Origin: CAZNEZ01 sp964572475
Lineage (GTDB): Bacteria > Bacillota > Clostridia > Lachnospirales > Lachnospiraceae
Assembly (NCBI GenBank): GCA_964572475.1
Contig: CAZNEZ010000002.1
Span: forward strand, 43,654 to 107,653
Reading direction: 5' to 3'
DNA: 64,000 nt
Of this stretch, positions 44,793 through 52,398 are shown one piece after another. Numbering within the stretch: position 1 is the stretch's first letter; every line of letters starts with the position of its first letter. The notes beneath the pieces are model-generated. The model made no database searches. It had not been told where the DNA came from and saw only the letters and a program-made list of their open reading frames with translations. The position numbers were made by a program, and so were the translations under genes.

Positions 44793-47519
44793 CTAATGCG
44801 CTTCAAACCAATTTTCTCCAACTTCCATTCCAATTTCAAGAGGAACCTTTAATTCAGCGGCATTTTGCATATTATCTTCAAGTATTTTCTTTACTATATC
44901 AAGTTCATCTTTATACGTTTCTACCAAAAGTTCATCATGAACCTGAAGTACAATACGTGACTTAAGCTTAGCAACCTTCATTGCATTATTAACATTAACC
45001 ATTGCAATTTTAATTATATCTGCGGCTGTTCCTTGAATTGGTGAATTCATAGCTACCCTTTCTCCAAAAGAACGCTGCATAAAATTGCTGGATTTTAATT
45101 CTGGTATAGGCCTTATTCTTCCAAACATTGTAGTAACAAATCCATCTTTTTTAGCTTGCTCAACTGTATTATCAAGAAAGTTCTTAATATCTGGATATGT
45201 TTTAAAATACTCTTCTATATAACCAGAAGCTTCTTTTCTACTAATACTCAAATCCTGACTTAGTCCAAAAGAACTTATCCCATACACAATTCCAAAATTA
45301 ACTGCTTTTGCATTACTCCTCTGAGTCTTTGTCACTTCATTGAGAGGTGTATGGAACACCTTGGAAGCTGTAATCTGATGTATATCCTGTGCTTCATTAT
45401 AAGCCTCTATAAGATTCTTATCACCTGAAATATGAGCCAGTACTCTTAATTCTATCTGCGAATAATCGGCATCTACAAATACACAGCCCTCTTTAGGTAC
45501 AAAAACCTTTCTAATCTCACGTCCAAGCTCCATTCTAATTGGGATATTCTGAAGATTAGGCTCTGTACTGCTAATTCTTCCAGTAGCTGTTATAGTCTGG
45601 TTAAATCTGCCATGTATTCTGTTATCTTCTCCTATATAAACAGATAATCCATCAGCATAAGTTGACTTTAACTTAGTAAGCTGCCTATATTCCAGTATCT
45701 TACTGATTACAGGATACTCTGGTGCTAGTTTTTCAAGTACATCAGCAGAGGTTGAATACCCTGTTTTTGTCTTCTTTGAACCTGGTATTTCCATCTTTTC
45801 AAACAATATAACACCTAGTTGTTTTGGTGAATTAATGTTAAATTCTTCACCAACTTCTTCATATATCTCTTTTTCAATCTTATCAATGCTCACCGCAAGC
45901 TTATTTCCATACTCTTTTAATGCTGTTCTATTTACGCCAATACCTACCTGTTCCATCTCAAATAATGCATAAATAAGTGGAAGTTCAACTTCCTGATACA
46001 GCTTATACATTCCATTTTCCTTAAGTTTTAGCACCATTGTTTCATATGCTGTAAACGCTGTAAGAGCGCGTAGTGATAAGAACTTTTTAAAAGTTTCCTC
46101 ATCATTATTATATACCTCATCAGCAGTTCTTTTTGCAAACAATTCCTCTACAGATGGCACTATATTAGATAGATAATCTCTCTGAATATCATCATAATGA
46201 TACATATCTTTGAGAGGATTAAGCAAATATGCTGCAATTGCTATATCAAAAACTAAATGTTCTCTTATCTTCTCTTCGTCTGACGCAAAATGATAAAGTG
46301 TATCCTTTAATTCAAATATTGATACAATTGCGTCTGATTCAAATATTTGAAGTGAAATTCTATACAAATCGTCTGAAGTGATATTATTCTTAGTTGTTGC
46401 ATAATAAGTGTTTCCTGCTTCAAATGTGATACAGATTGCACGGATTCCAAAATTATCATTACTTTTTTTACTATCTGAAGAATCATTAAGAAAGTCAAAG
46501 CTTAACTGTGATTCTTCTTTTTTAGTTTCTTCAAAAGAAAAGGAAATTCCTACAACCTGACTATTAACCGCCATGTTTTCAACTTTTTTAAGCATGTCCT
46601 TATCTGTTACATCGATAATTTCACTGGAAACCTCCTGTTTTGATACCTTATGCGAATCAAATCTGGATAATATGTTCTTAAATTCCAGTCTCTTAATAAT
46701 ATCATATGCTTCTGGTGTATAAAAATCTTCAATAAAGGATTCTTCAAGCTTCATTTCAACCGGTGCATTAACATCAATTCTTGCAAGCTTGAGACTAAGT
46801 TCTGCTAACTCCTTATTATCTCTAAGCTTTCCAGCTATTCTTGCAGGCTCTACATCATCAATATGCTCATATATGTTCTCAACAGAACTATAGTCTACTA
46901 TTAGCTTGGTAGCTGTTTTCTCACCAACGCCTGGAACACCTGGAATATTATCAGATGTATCTCCCATAAGTGCTTTAAGGTCAATAAATTCTTGTGGATT
47001 AACCTGATATTTGGCAATAACATCTTCATCATAGTAATTCTCTACCTCTGTATATCCACCTTTGGTCTTTGGTATTCTTATCTTAACTATCTTAGTAGCT
47101 AACTGTAGCAAGTCTCTGTCTCCTGATAGTACAGTTACATCATAACCTTGCTTCTCACCCATAACAGAAAGAGTTCCCAACACATCATCAGCCTCATATC
47201 CAGGTAGTGTCGCTATAGATATATTCATAGCCTTAAGAAGCTCCTTCATAATAGGAACCTGCTCGTGAAGATCATCTGGCATAGGCTTTCTTGTGCCTTT
47301 GTACTCATCAAACATCTTATGTCTAAATGTTGGCTCTTTAAGATCAAATGCCACAACTATATGGTCAGCTTTTTCATCTTCTATGGCTCTAAGCATCATA
47401 TTTACAAATCCATATACTGCATTGGTATGAATTCCTTCAGAATTAGTTAACTCTGGGACTCCATAATATGCTCTGTTTAATATACTGTGTCCGTCTATTA
47501 GTAATAATTTTTTATTCAT
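44793..47519 (-). CDS. polA: DNA polymerase I
   Basis: Repair and Okazaki-fragment polymerase, 908 residues. Domains: 5'-3' exonuclease (1-290; LIDGHSILNRAYYGVPEL, LPGYEADDVLGTL, VPGVGEKTATKL), a degenerate 3'-5' exonuclease region (about 310-500), and the family A polymerase (about 510-908; DYSQIELRVLAHISGD motif A, RSNAKAVNFGIVYGIS motif B, QVHDELLVE motif C). In the proofreading region the DxE motif reads like SFSFEE, so that activity is probably absent, as in Bacillus. Start 47519 follows GAAAGGACAG. Confidence 0.96.
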   Translation of the reverse strand: MNKKLLLIDGHSILNRAYYGVPELTNSEGIHTNAVYGFVNMMLRAIEDEKADHIVVAFDLKEPTFRHKMFDEYKGTRKPMPDDLHEQVPIMKELLKAMNISIATLPGYEADDVLGTLSVMGEKQGYDVTVLSGDRDLLQLATKIVKIRIPKTKGGYTEVENYYDEDVIAKYQVNPQEFIDLKALMGDTSDNIPGVPGVGEKTATKLIVDYSSVENIYEHIDDVEPARIAGKLRDNKELAELSLKLARIDVNAPVEMKLEESFIEDFYTPEAYDIIKRLEFKNILSRFDSHKVSKQEVSSEIIDVTDKDMLKKVENMAVNSQVVGISFSFEETKKEESQLSFDFLNDSSDSKKSNDNFGIRAICITFEAGNTYYATTKNNITSDDLYRISLQIFESDAIVSIFELKDTLYHFASDEEKIREHLVFDIAIAAYLLNPLKDMYHYDDIQRDYLSNIVPSVEELFAKRTADEVYNNDEETFKKFLSLRALTAFTAYETMVLKLKENGMYKLYQEVELPLIYALFEMEQVGIGVNRTALKEYGNKLAVSIDKIEKEIYEEVGEEFNINSPKQLGVILFEKMEIPGSKKTKTGYSTSADVLEKLAPEYPVISKILEYRQLTKLKSTYADGLSVYIGEDNRIHGRFNQTITATGRISSTEPNLQNIPIRMELGREIRKVFVPKEGCVFVDADYSQIELRVLAHISGDKNLIEAYNEAQDIHQITASKVFHTPLNEVTKTQRSNAKAVNFGIVYGISSFGLSQDLSISRKEASGYIEEYFKTYPDIKNFLDNTVEQAKKDGFVTTMFGRIRPIPELKSSNFMQRSFGERVAMNSPIQGTAADIIKIAMVNVNNAMKVAKLKSRIVLQVHDELLVETYKDELDIVKKILEDNMQNAAELKVPLEIGMEVGENWFEAH

Positions 47520-47532
47520 AACTGTCCTTTCA

Positions 47533-47877
47533 TTATACAATATCAATCCATCTTAGAGCACAATATATCATTGAGCCTAAAGTAACTCCATCTGCAAGTA
47601 CAAAAATTAGCTTCTTAAAGAATTCTACCCTAATATTGCGATATGATTCAGCTTCATAATCATAAATAAGCTTATTAAGCTTGCCTTTAAGGTCATATGC
47701 TGATATATCATCATTATCCAGTTCATCCAGTCCTATCTGAACCAGAAATCTTATCTCTAATTCTTCATAACATTCATTACAGCTATGCAAATGCTCTAAG
47801 AACTCATCTACATGCTCTATATCCATATTTCCATCAATAAAATCATTAATTTTACTTTGAAAATCTTTACATTCCAT
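47533..47877 (-). CDS. Zinc-finger membrane protein, anti-sigma-factor-like
   Basis: A 114-residue protein with an N-terminal putative zinc-binding domain, MECKDF...EHLHSCNECYEEL, with the HxxxCxxC spacing of the ZAS/anti-sigma class plus Cys3. A helical linker follows, then one membrane segment near the C-terminus (about 90-107). No sigma factor gene is adjacent, so the regulatory role is only a possibility. Start 47877 follows GAAAGGTATGG. It precedes polA by 13 bases and is first in the operon. Confidence 0.78.
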   Translation of the reverse strand: MECKDFQSKINDFIDGNMDIEHVDEFLEHLHSCNECYEELEIRFLVQIGLDELDNDDISAYDLKGKLNKLIYDYEAESYRNIRVEFFKKLIFVLADGVTLGSMIYCALRWIDIV

Positions 47878-47908
47878 GTATATACCATACCTTTCAAAAT
47901 CTATATCT

Positions 47909-47946
47909 ATAATACACCAAATATAGTATAAGTGGCAACCACTTAT
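47909..47946 (-). promoter_or_regulatory. Promoter region with palindrome for the zinc-finger/polA operon
   Basis: Minus strand: TTGCCA (47938-47933), 18 bases, TATTAT (47914-47909). The -35 lies in a perfect palindrome, ATAAGTGG/CCACTTAT (47928-47946), a possible operator. Confidence 0.55.
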
Positions 47947-48086
47947 TAATAGAGTACTTCCGTTTGAGTAGACCATATCATCATTTCATGTAATATTTTA
48001 TTTTTTTAGGGATAAAATAAATTGAGGTAATAAGTTAAAAAATCATATTTGTGTCGCCATAAAAAGGCCGCGGAATGGAGATTTAT

Positions 48087-48608
48087 ATGAAAAAATTGAA
48101 ATATGCCGAATTAATCGGAATTGTCTTTACAATAATTGTTGGTTGCTTATTGCATTTTGCTTTTGAGTGGTCTGGTAACAACCAATTTGTCGCTTTATTT
48201 AGCGCTGTGAATGAATCTACATGGGAACACTTAAAGCTTTTATTCTTCCTATATCTGATTTATGCAATATTAGAATACATCTATATTGGTAAGGAATATC
48301 CTAACTTTGTGACTGCAAAATGTATTGGTGTCATTTGTGGCTTAGTACTTATACCGATTCTTTTTTACGCATATACCTATATACTTGGAACTAATTATTT
48401 TATTTTAGATATTTCAATATTTATAATCGCCGTTATCGTTTCCTATATAGTAAGCTACAACATTCTGTTAAACACTGATTTTAAATTAAATATCATATGT
48501 GCATTAATACTAATTTTTATTACCATTGCTTTTTTTATATTTACCTTTAACCCACCTATGTGTTTTATATTTCTTGATCCTATAACTAATTCTTACGGAA
48601 TAATTTGA
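48087..48608 (+). CDS. DUF6512-type membrane protein
   Basis: A 173-residue protein with about five membrane segments. The conserved N-terminal part, GCLLHFAFEWSGNNQFVALFSAVNESTWEHLK, is the recognisable mark of this family; the polar NESTWEH loop between helices one and two is its only charged feature. Function unknown. Start 48087 follows AATGGAG. It is read alone between two minus-strand units, downstream of a ~110-base leader. Confidence 0.72.
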   Translation: MKKLKYAELIGIVFTIIVGCLLHFAFEWSGNNQFVALFSAVNESTWEHLKLLFFLYLIYAILEYIYIGKEYPNFVTAKCIGVICGLVLIPILFYAYTYILGTNYFILDISIFIIAVIVSYIVSYNILLNTDFKLNIICALILIFITIAFFIFTFNPPMCFIFLDPITNSYGII

Positions 48609-48664
48609 CTCTAGAAAATGAAAATAAATATTCGTGTCCGATTTTACACCTTAATCCTATAAAG

Positions 48665-48697
48665 CAAAAAAATAAACCGATTCGTAATCGATTTATC
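48665..48697 (-). terminator. Terminator of tRNA-Leu
   Basis: Minus strand: ATAAATCGATT, ACG loop, AATCGGTTTAT, then T-rich. One wobble pair in an 11-base stem. It lies 33 bases past the tRNA end. Confidence 0.7.
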
Positions 48698-48729
48698 TTT
48701 TATATGATATTTAGTAATCTTCTTTATAA

Positions 48730-48812
48730 TGCGGAAGATGGGACTTGAACCCACACGAGGTCACCCCCGTCAGATTTTGAGTCTGATTCGTCTGCCATTC
48801 CGACACTTCCGC
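48730..48812 (-). tRNA. tRNA-Leu (CAA)
   Basis: On the minus strand GCGGAAG and CTTCCGC form the acceptor stem with A as discriminator. Anticodon arm TCAGA-CTCAAAA-TCTGA gives anticodon CAA, reading UUG. A long variable arm (CGGGGGTGACCTCG) marks it as class II. The T arm is GTGGG-TTCAAGT-CCCAT. 83 bases; CCA is not encoded. Confidence 0.95.
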
Positions 48813-48827
48813 GAATAACCGATGATT

Positions 48828-48856
48828 AGTTTACCATAAAATGTTTTATAGCGCAA
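48828..48856 (-). promoter_or_regulatory. Promoter of tRNA-Leu
   Basis: Minus strand: TTGCGC (48856-48851), 17 bases, TAAACT (48833-48828), ending 15 bases before the mature 5' end. Confidence 0.55.
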
Positions 48857-48966
48857 GTATTTTTGTTAATCAACGCCCAGAATTTTTGCTAATTATTACC
48901 AAAAATGCGGTTATACTACTAAACTATTAATTTTTATTGCCGATATATTTATTAACATTAATAATG

Positions 48967-48986
48967 AATGCCAATGGATTGGCATT
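48967..48986 (+). repeat. Hairpin in the leader of the DUF6033 gene
   Basis: AATGCCAAT and ATTGGCATT are perfect complements around GG, 28 bases before the start codon. Possible control hairpin. Confidence 0.45.
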
Positions 48987-49014
48987 ACGAACACACTTTC
49001 AAGGAGGAAAGAAC

Positions 49015-49719
49015 ATGAGTACTGATTATTTAGGTAACATTTCTACAACCACAGCTTCAACAATAGTTTCTCAAAACAATTCTGCAACAGCCAAAAGCAA
49101 AACCGATTCCACTTCTTCTAATACCAATGTATCTTCAGCTTCAAATGCGTCTAATTCCACTGAATTAAGTGAAAAAGCCCAAAAGTATTATGAACAGCTT
49201 AAGAAGAAATTCTCTAATATGGAATTTGTTCTTGTAAGTGCAGCAGACAAGGAAAAGGTTGCTGCCAATGCCGGAAGCTATGCCAATAATAAAGGTATGG
49301 TTGTTCTGATTGATACTGATAAGATAGAAAAGATGGCAGAAGATGAAGATTACAGAAAAAAATATGAGGGTATAATTGCTAATGCCGCTACACAGATGGC
49401 AGGGCTTTCATCAAGTTTAGGTACTTCATCTGGAAGTGTTAAAGCTTATGGTATGAAATTTGATGATGGTGGAAACGCTTCTTTCTTTGCAGTTATAGAC
49501 AAATCATATGCTGCGCAAAGAGAACGGATAGCAAAAAAAGCTGAGCAAAAATCAGAAGATGCTAAAGAAGCTAAAAAAGAGGCTGTGAAAGAGGTTACTG
49601 CTTCTTCTATTGAAGAACTACTTCAAAAGATAAATGATACACTTTATGACAGCATGAGTGATAATGTTAAGACCGATACCGAAAAGCTGTATGGTCAAAA
49701 CTTTGATTTTACCGTGTAG
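49015..49719 (+). CDS. DUF6033-type protein
   Basis: A 234-residue soluble protein without signal peptide or membrane segment. The Ser/Thr/Asn-rich N-terminus (1-50) is low complexity. The conserved core (about 52-170; KAQKYYEQLKKKFSNMEFVLVSAADKEKV, LIDTDKIEKMAEDEDYRKKYEGIIANAATQM, VKAYGMKFDDGGNASFFAVI) matches the DUF6033 family. A Lys/Glu-rich helix follows (KKAEQKSEDAKEAKKEAVKE). Function unknown. AAGGAGG precedes ATG 49015. The stop codon lies inside the first unit of a 21-base tandem repeat. Confidence 0.78.
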   Translation: MSTDYLGNISTTTASTIVSQNNSATAKSKTDSTSSNTNVSSASNASNSTELSEKAQKYYEQLKKKFSNMEFVLVSAADKEKVAANAGSYANNKGMVVLIDTDKIEKMAEDEDYRKKYEGIIANAATQMAGLSSSLGTSSGSVKAYGMKFDDGGNASFFAVIDKSYAAQRERIAKKAEQKSEDAKEAKKEAVKEVTASSIEELLQKINDTLYDSMSDNVKTDTEKLYGQNFDFTV

Positions 49720-49790
49720 TTCTGTCATTTTACCGTGTAATTCTGTCATTTCACTGTGTAATTCTATTATTTCACTGTGTAATGCTATCT
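49707..49790. repeat. Four 21-base tandem repeats across two convergent stop codons
   Basis: Units begin at 49707, 49728, 49749 and 49770 with the pattern TTT[TC]AC[CT]GTGTA...CT.T. Units one and two differ at one base. The first holds the DUF6033 stop codon, the fourth the queH stop codon. Confidence 0.85.
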
Positions 49791-50398
49791 CTTTTACTAT
49801 ATATGCAGCCACAATAGTTTTGTCTGTATAACCCATATACAGAGGATAATTCAATCGACCTTTTGTAACCATTTTTCTTTTTAAAATCAGAAAAGAGATA
49901 TGGTATTTGATATTCCTCCCCCAATCTGCCGCCAATTTCATTAAGTTTGGCGGCATTTTTCATCGGACTAATAGAAAGGGTTGTTGTAAAATAATCTGAG
50001 CCATGATTTTTAGCCATTATTACGGCCTCTCTAAGTCTAAGCTCATAACACTTAAAACATCTTTCACCACCTTCTTTTAATAGTTCCATACCTTTTGCAA
50101 TATCATAAAATTCTGAAGGTTCATATCTCCCCTCAATAAATGTAACTTTATTCTTAAGTGGCATTTTCTGAATTAACCTTTGTTGTTCCAAAACCCTGTA
50201 ATCATATTCCTCCTTAGGTGAAATATTAGGATTATAATATAGCAAATCAATCTCAAAATATTCACTTAAGTACTCAAGTACATAACTGCTGCATGGCGCA
50301 CAGCAACTATGAAGTAAGAGTTTGGGACTCTTATTCTCTTCTTTAATCTTTACTAATGTTTTTTCTAATTCTTTTTGATAATTTATGTTCGTATTCAT
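49772..50398 (-). CDS. queH: Epoxyqueuosine reductase QueH
   Basis: Reduces epoxyqueuosine to queuosine in tRNA; the non-cobalamin alternative to QueG. The 208-residue protein has LLHSCCAPCSSYVLEYL with the paired cysteines, and a second pair GGERCFKCYELRL; these hold the iron-sulfur and metal sites in QueH. YYNPNISPKEEYDYR is also typical. Start 50398 follows GGAAGG and overlaps the end of the PPK2 gene by 56 bases. Its last five codons come from the 21-base repeat array. Confidence 0.92.
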   Translation of the reverse strand: MNTNINYQKELEKTLVKIKEENKSPKLLLHSCCAPCSSYVLEYLSEYFEIDLLYYNPNISPKEEYDYRVLEQQRLIQKMPLKNKVTFIEGRYEPSEFYDIAKGMELLKEGGERCFKCYELRLREAVIMAKNHGSDYFTTTLSISPMKNAAKLNEIGGRLGEEYQIPYLFSDFKKKNGYKRSIELSSVYGLYRQNYCGCIYSKRDSITQ

Positions 50399-51668
50399 CT
50401 ATTCTGCCTTCCAGTATTTCAACTATCTTTTCTAAAATGGTTATTCTTGCATAATGCTTATCATCACCAGGAATCACATGCCAGGGTGCATTCTTTGTAG
50501 ATGTCCTTTGCAGCATTTTCCCAGTCATTTTAACATATTCGTCCCATTTTTCTCTATTACGCCAGTCTTCTTGTGTAATCTTCCATTCCTTTTCTGGATT
50601 ATTGCTTCTTTCTTCAAATCTTCTGCCCTGCTCATCTTTATCTATATTAAGATAAAATTTAATTAAGAGTACATCTGAATTAATTAATTGTCTTTCAAAA
50701 GAATTAATCTCATCATATGCTCTATTGCACTCACTAATATTGCAAAATCCCTCTATTGGCTCTACTAGTACTCTTCCATACCAGCTTCTATCAAATATTG
50801 CAATTCTTCCTCTAGGAGGAATCGCCTTATAAAACCTCCAAAGATACAGGTGGTTTTTTTCTATTTCATTGGGAGCGCTTATAGGATAAACCATATAAGT
50901 ACGATGGTCAAGTGCATTTATAAGTCTCTTTATAGTGCCACCCTTTCCAGATGCATCCTGTCCTTCAAACAGAATAACCGCTGACAATCCGTAAAAATCA
51001 ATCTTTTTACTTAGCACTCCAAGTTCTTCTTTGACATTTTTAAGTCTGTCTTTATATTCTTCGTAAGAAAGTAATTCCTTAGGCATAGTAAGCATAAGCT
51101 CACCTACTGGTTCAACTGTATCCGCATCAGGACTTAACTGTAATCTATTGTAAATGTACGAAAACATCTCCAGCTCATCTTTAACAATATACCACGGAGC
51201 CGTATTCTCATTGTGATTAACCAGGTAATCTGGCAGCTTCACAATATCAAAATCATCTTTGCTACTGTATGCATACAGCTTCATAAGCATAATTCCATTG
51301 TTAATAACCAGATTCTCAAAATTACTTATATCTGCTGCTAAGTCTTGATAGTTTAACGATTCCTCATATAAGACTTTCAGATTTTCATACCAGTTGTTAT
51401 CAAATATTGTGATTCTACCCTTTTCTGGAAGATTTATTGCAAATTCATATAAAACCGGCTTTCCTAATGCAGCGCCTTTATCTTCACCTGCATATAACAT
51501 ATAGTCTCTTGGGTCTAAGTCCTTAATTAAAGACTCTATCATATTAACCTTTTTCTCTTCTGTATCAGCCTCTATCAAAATTACTATTGAACTTTGAGAA
51601 TTTTTATGTTCTCTTAATAATCTTGCAATATCCGCTCGATAATGCTTAATATCTTCACTTTCATTCAT
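50343..51668 (-). CDS. Two-domain PPK2-type polyphosphate kinase
   Basis: A 441-residue protein with two PPK2 domains. The C-terminal copy (about 210-430) is complete: Walker A GQDASGKGG (236-244), FDRSWYGRVLVEP (292-304) and a lid with RFEERSNNPEKEWKITQEDW. The N-terminal copy (about 10-190) keeps FDNNWY (89-94) but its P-loop position reads EADTEEKKV, so it cannot bind nucleotide normally. This layout matches polyphosphate:AMP phosphotransferase (Pap), class II PPK2. It would make ADP from AMP and polyphosphate. Start 51668 follows TAGGAGAAG. Confidence 0.87.
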   Translation of the reverse strand: MNESEDIKHYRADIARLLREHKNSQSSIVILIEADTEEKKVNMIESLIKDLDPRDYMLYAGEDKGAALGKPVLYEFAINLPEKGRITIFDNNWYENLKVLYEESLNYQDLAADISNFENLVINNGIMLMKLYAYSSKDDFDIVKLPDYLVNHNENTAPWYIVKDELEMFSYIYNRLQLSPDADTVEPVGELMLTMPKELLSYEEYKDRLKNVKEELGVLSKKIDFYGLSAVILFEGQDASGKGGTIKRLINALDHRTYMVYPISAPNEIEKNHLYLWRFYKAIPPRGRIAIFDRSWYGRVLVEPIEGFCNISECNRAYDEINSFERQLINSDVLLIKFYLNIDKDEQGRRFEERSNNPEKEWKITQEDWRNREKWDEYVKMTGKMLQRTSTKNAPWHVIPGDDKHYARITILEKIVEILEGRIDEYEHKLSKRIRKNISKD

Positions 51669-51777
51669 ACGTCTTCTCCTATATTTTCCCATCAAACAAA
51701 ATCATTTACCAGCGTGAACACTTAAAAGAACTGCGTTGCAATTCTTCTTAAATGTTCTATGTTGCTGCATAATTTTC

Positions 51778-51840
51778 TATTAACAATAAAATAGAGATAC
51801 TATACTCATAAGTTATAGTATCTCTATTTTATTGTTAATA
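51778..51840. terminator. Very long perfect inverted repeat at the end of the NUDIX gene
   Basis: Two 27-base arms (51778-51804 and 51814-51840) are exact complements around a 9-base loop. The central part is ATAGAGATACTATA. The right arm contains the NUDIX stop codon. AT-rich enough to act as a terminator. Confidence 0.75.
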
Positions 51841-52287
51841 ATACTTCTTAGTTCCCCATAGATTTTCTTTCTTAAGTTCCAGATATTCATCATATGCCTT
51901 TTCAAGTATCTGCTTTTCATTTGCAAACTTCAAAAGATGATATGCTTCAATGTATTTATAATATCCAGAGTCCAAAAAATATTCCTCACGTTGTGGTTTA
52001 CTGTAATAGCTATCTGCCATCATTAAGTACCAGTGAACATCCTTTTCTACAATATCCTGTGGAACATTAAAGGTATATTCACTCTTACCAATATACTTGA
52101 TTATAGATGCTGTTACTCCTGTTTCTTCCCTGACTTCACGAAGAGCAGTTTCTTTATAATCTTCGCCAGGTTCAACAGTTCCTTTTGGCAAAACCCATCC
52201 TTCATACTTATTCCTTATATTCTTATATAGAACAAGTACCTTGCCTCTAAATATCACCACACCGCCACAGCTAGTAGCTTCCAACAT
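51835..52287 (-). CDS. NUDIX hydrolase
   Basis: A 150-residue NUDIX-fold pyrophosphohydrolase. The NUDIX box is at about 37-59: GTVEPGEDYKETALREVREETGV, matching GX5EX7REUXEEXGU. The flanking LPKG and WYLMMA segments resemble the Ap4A/MutT-like group, but the substrate is not determined. Start 52287 follows AGGAGG. It is a single gene with its own promoter. Confidence 0.92.
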   Translation of the reverse strand: MLEATSCGGVVIFRGKVLVLYKNIRNKYEGWVLPKGTVEPGEDYKETALREVREETGVTASIIKYIGKSEYTFNVPQDIVEKDVHWYLMMADSYYSKPQREEYFLDSGYYKYIEAYHLLKFANEKQILEKAYDEYLELKKENLWGTKKYY

Positions 52288-52325
52288 AGCATTTCCTCCT
52301 GTATGGTGTGTCATTAATTAGATAT

Positions 52326-52354
52326 ATTATAATCCTTTTTTTACACAATATCAA
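52326..52354 (-). promoter_or_regulatory. Promoter of the NUDIX gene
   Basis: Minus strand: TTGATA (52354-52349), 17 bases, TATAAT (52331-52326), about 35 bases before the start. Confidence 0.7.
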
Positions 52355-52398
52355 TAGAATATGCATTTTGATTTACATTTGATTTATTTTCGTAAAAT

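Noticed and set aside
49707..49790. CRISPR-like appearance of short regular repeats
   Set aside because: The 21-base units are directly adjacent, with no spacers, and there are no cas genes.
49618..49956. A 112-codon minus-strand frame with heptads ELHSEMT/ELHGKMT
   Set aside because: It overlaps queH in another frame for most of its length; the heptads come from the 21-base tandem repeats and no RBS is seen.
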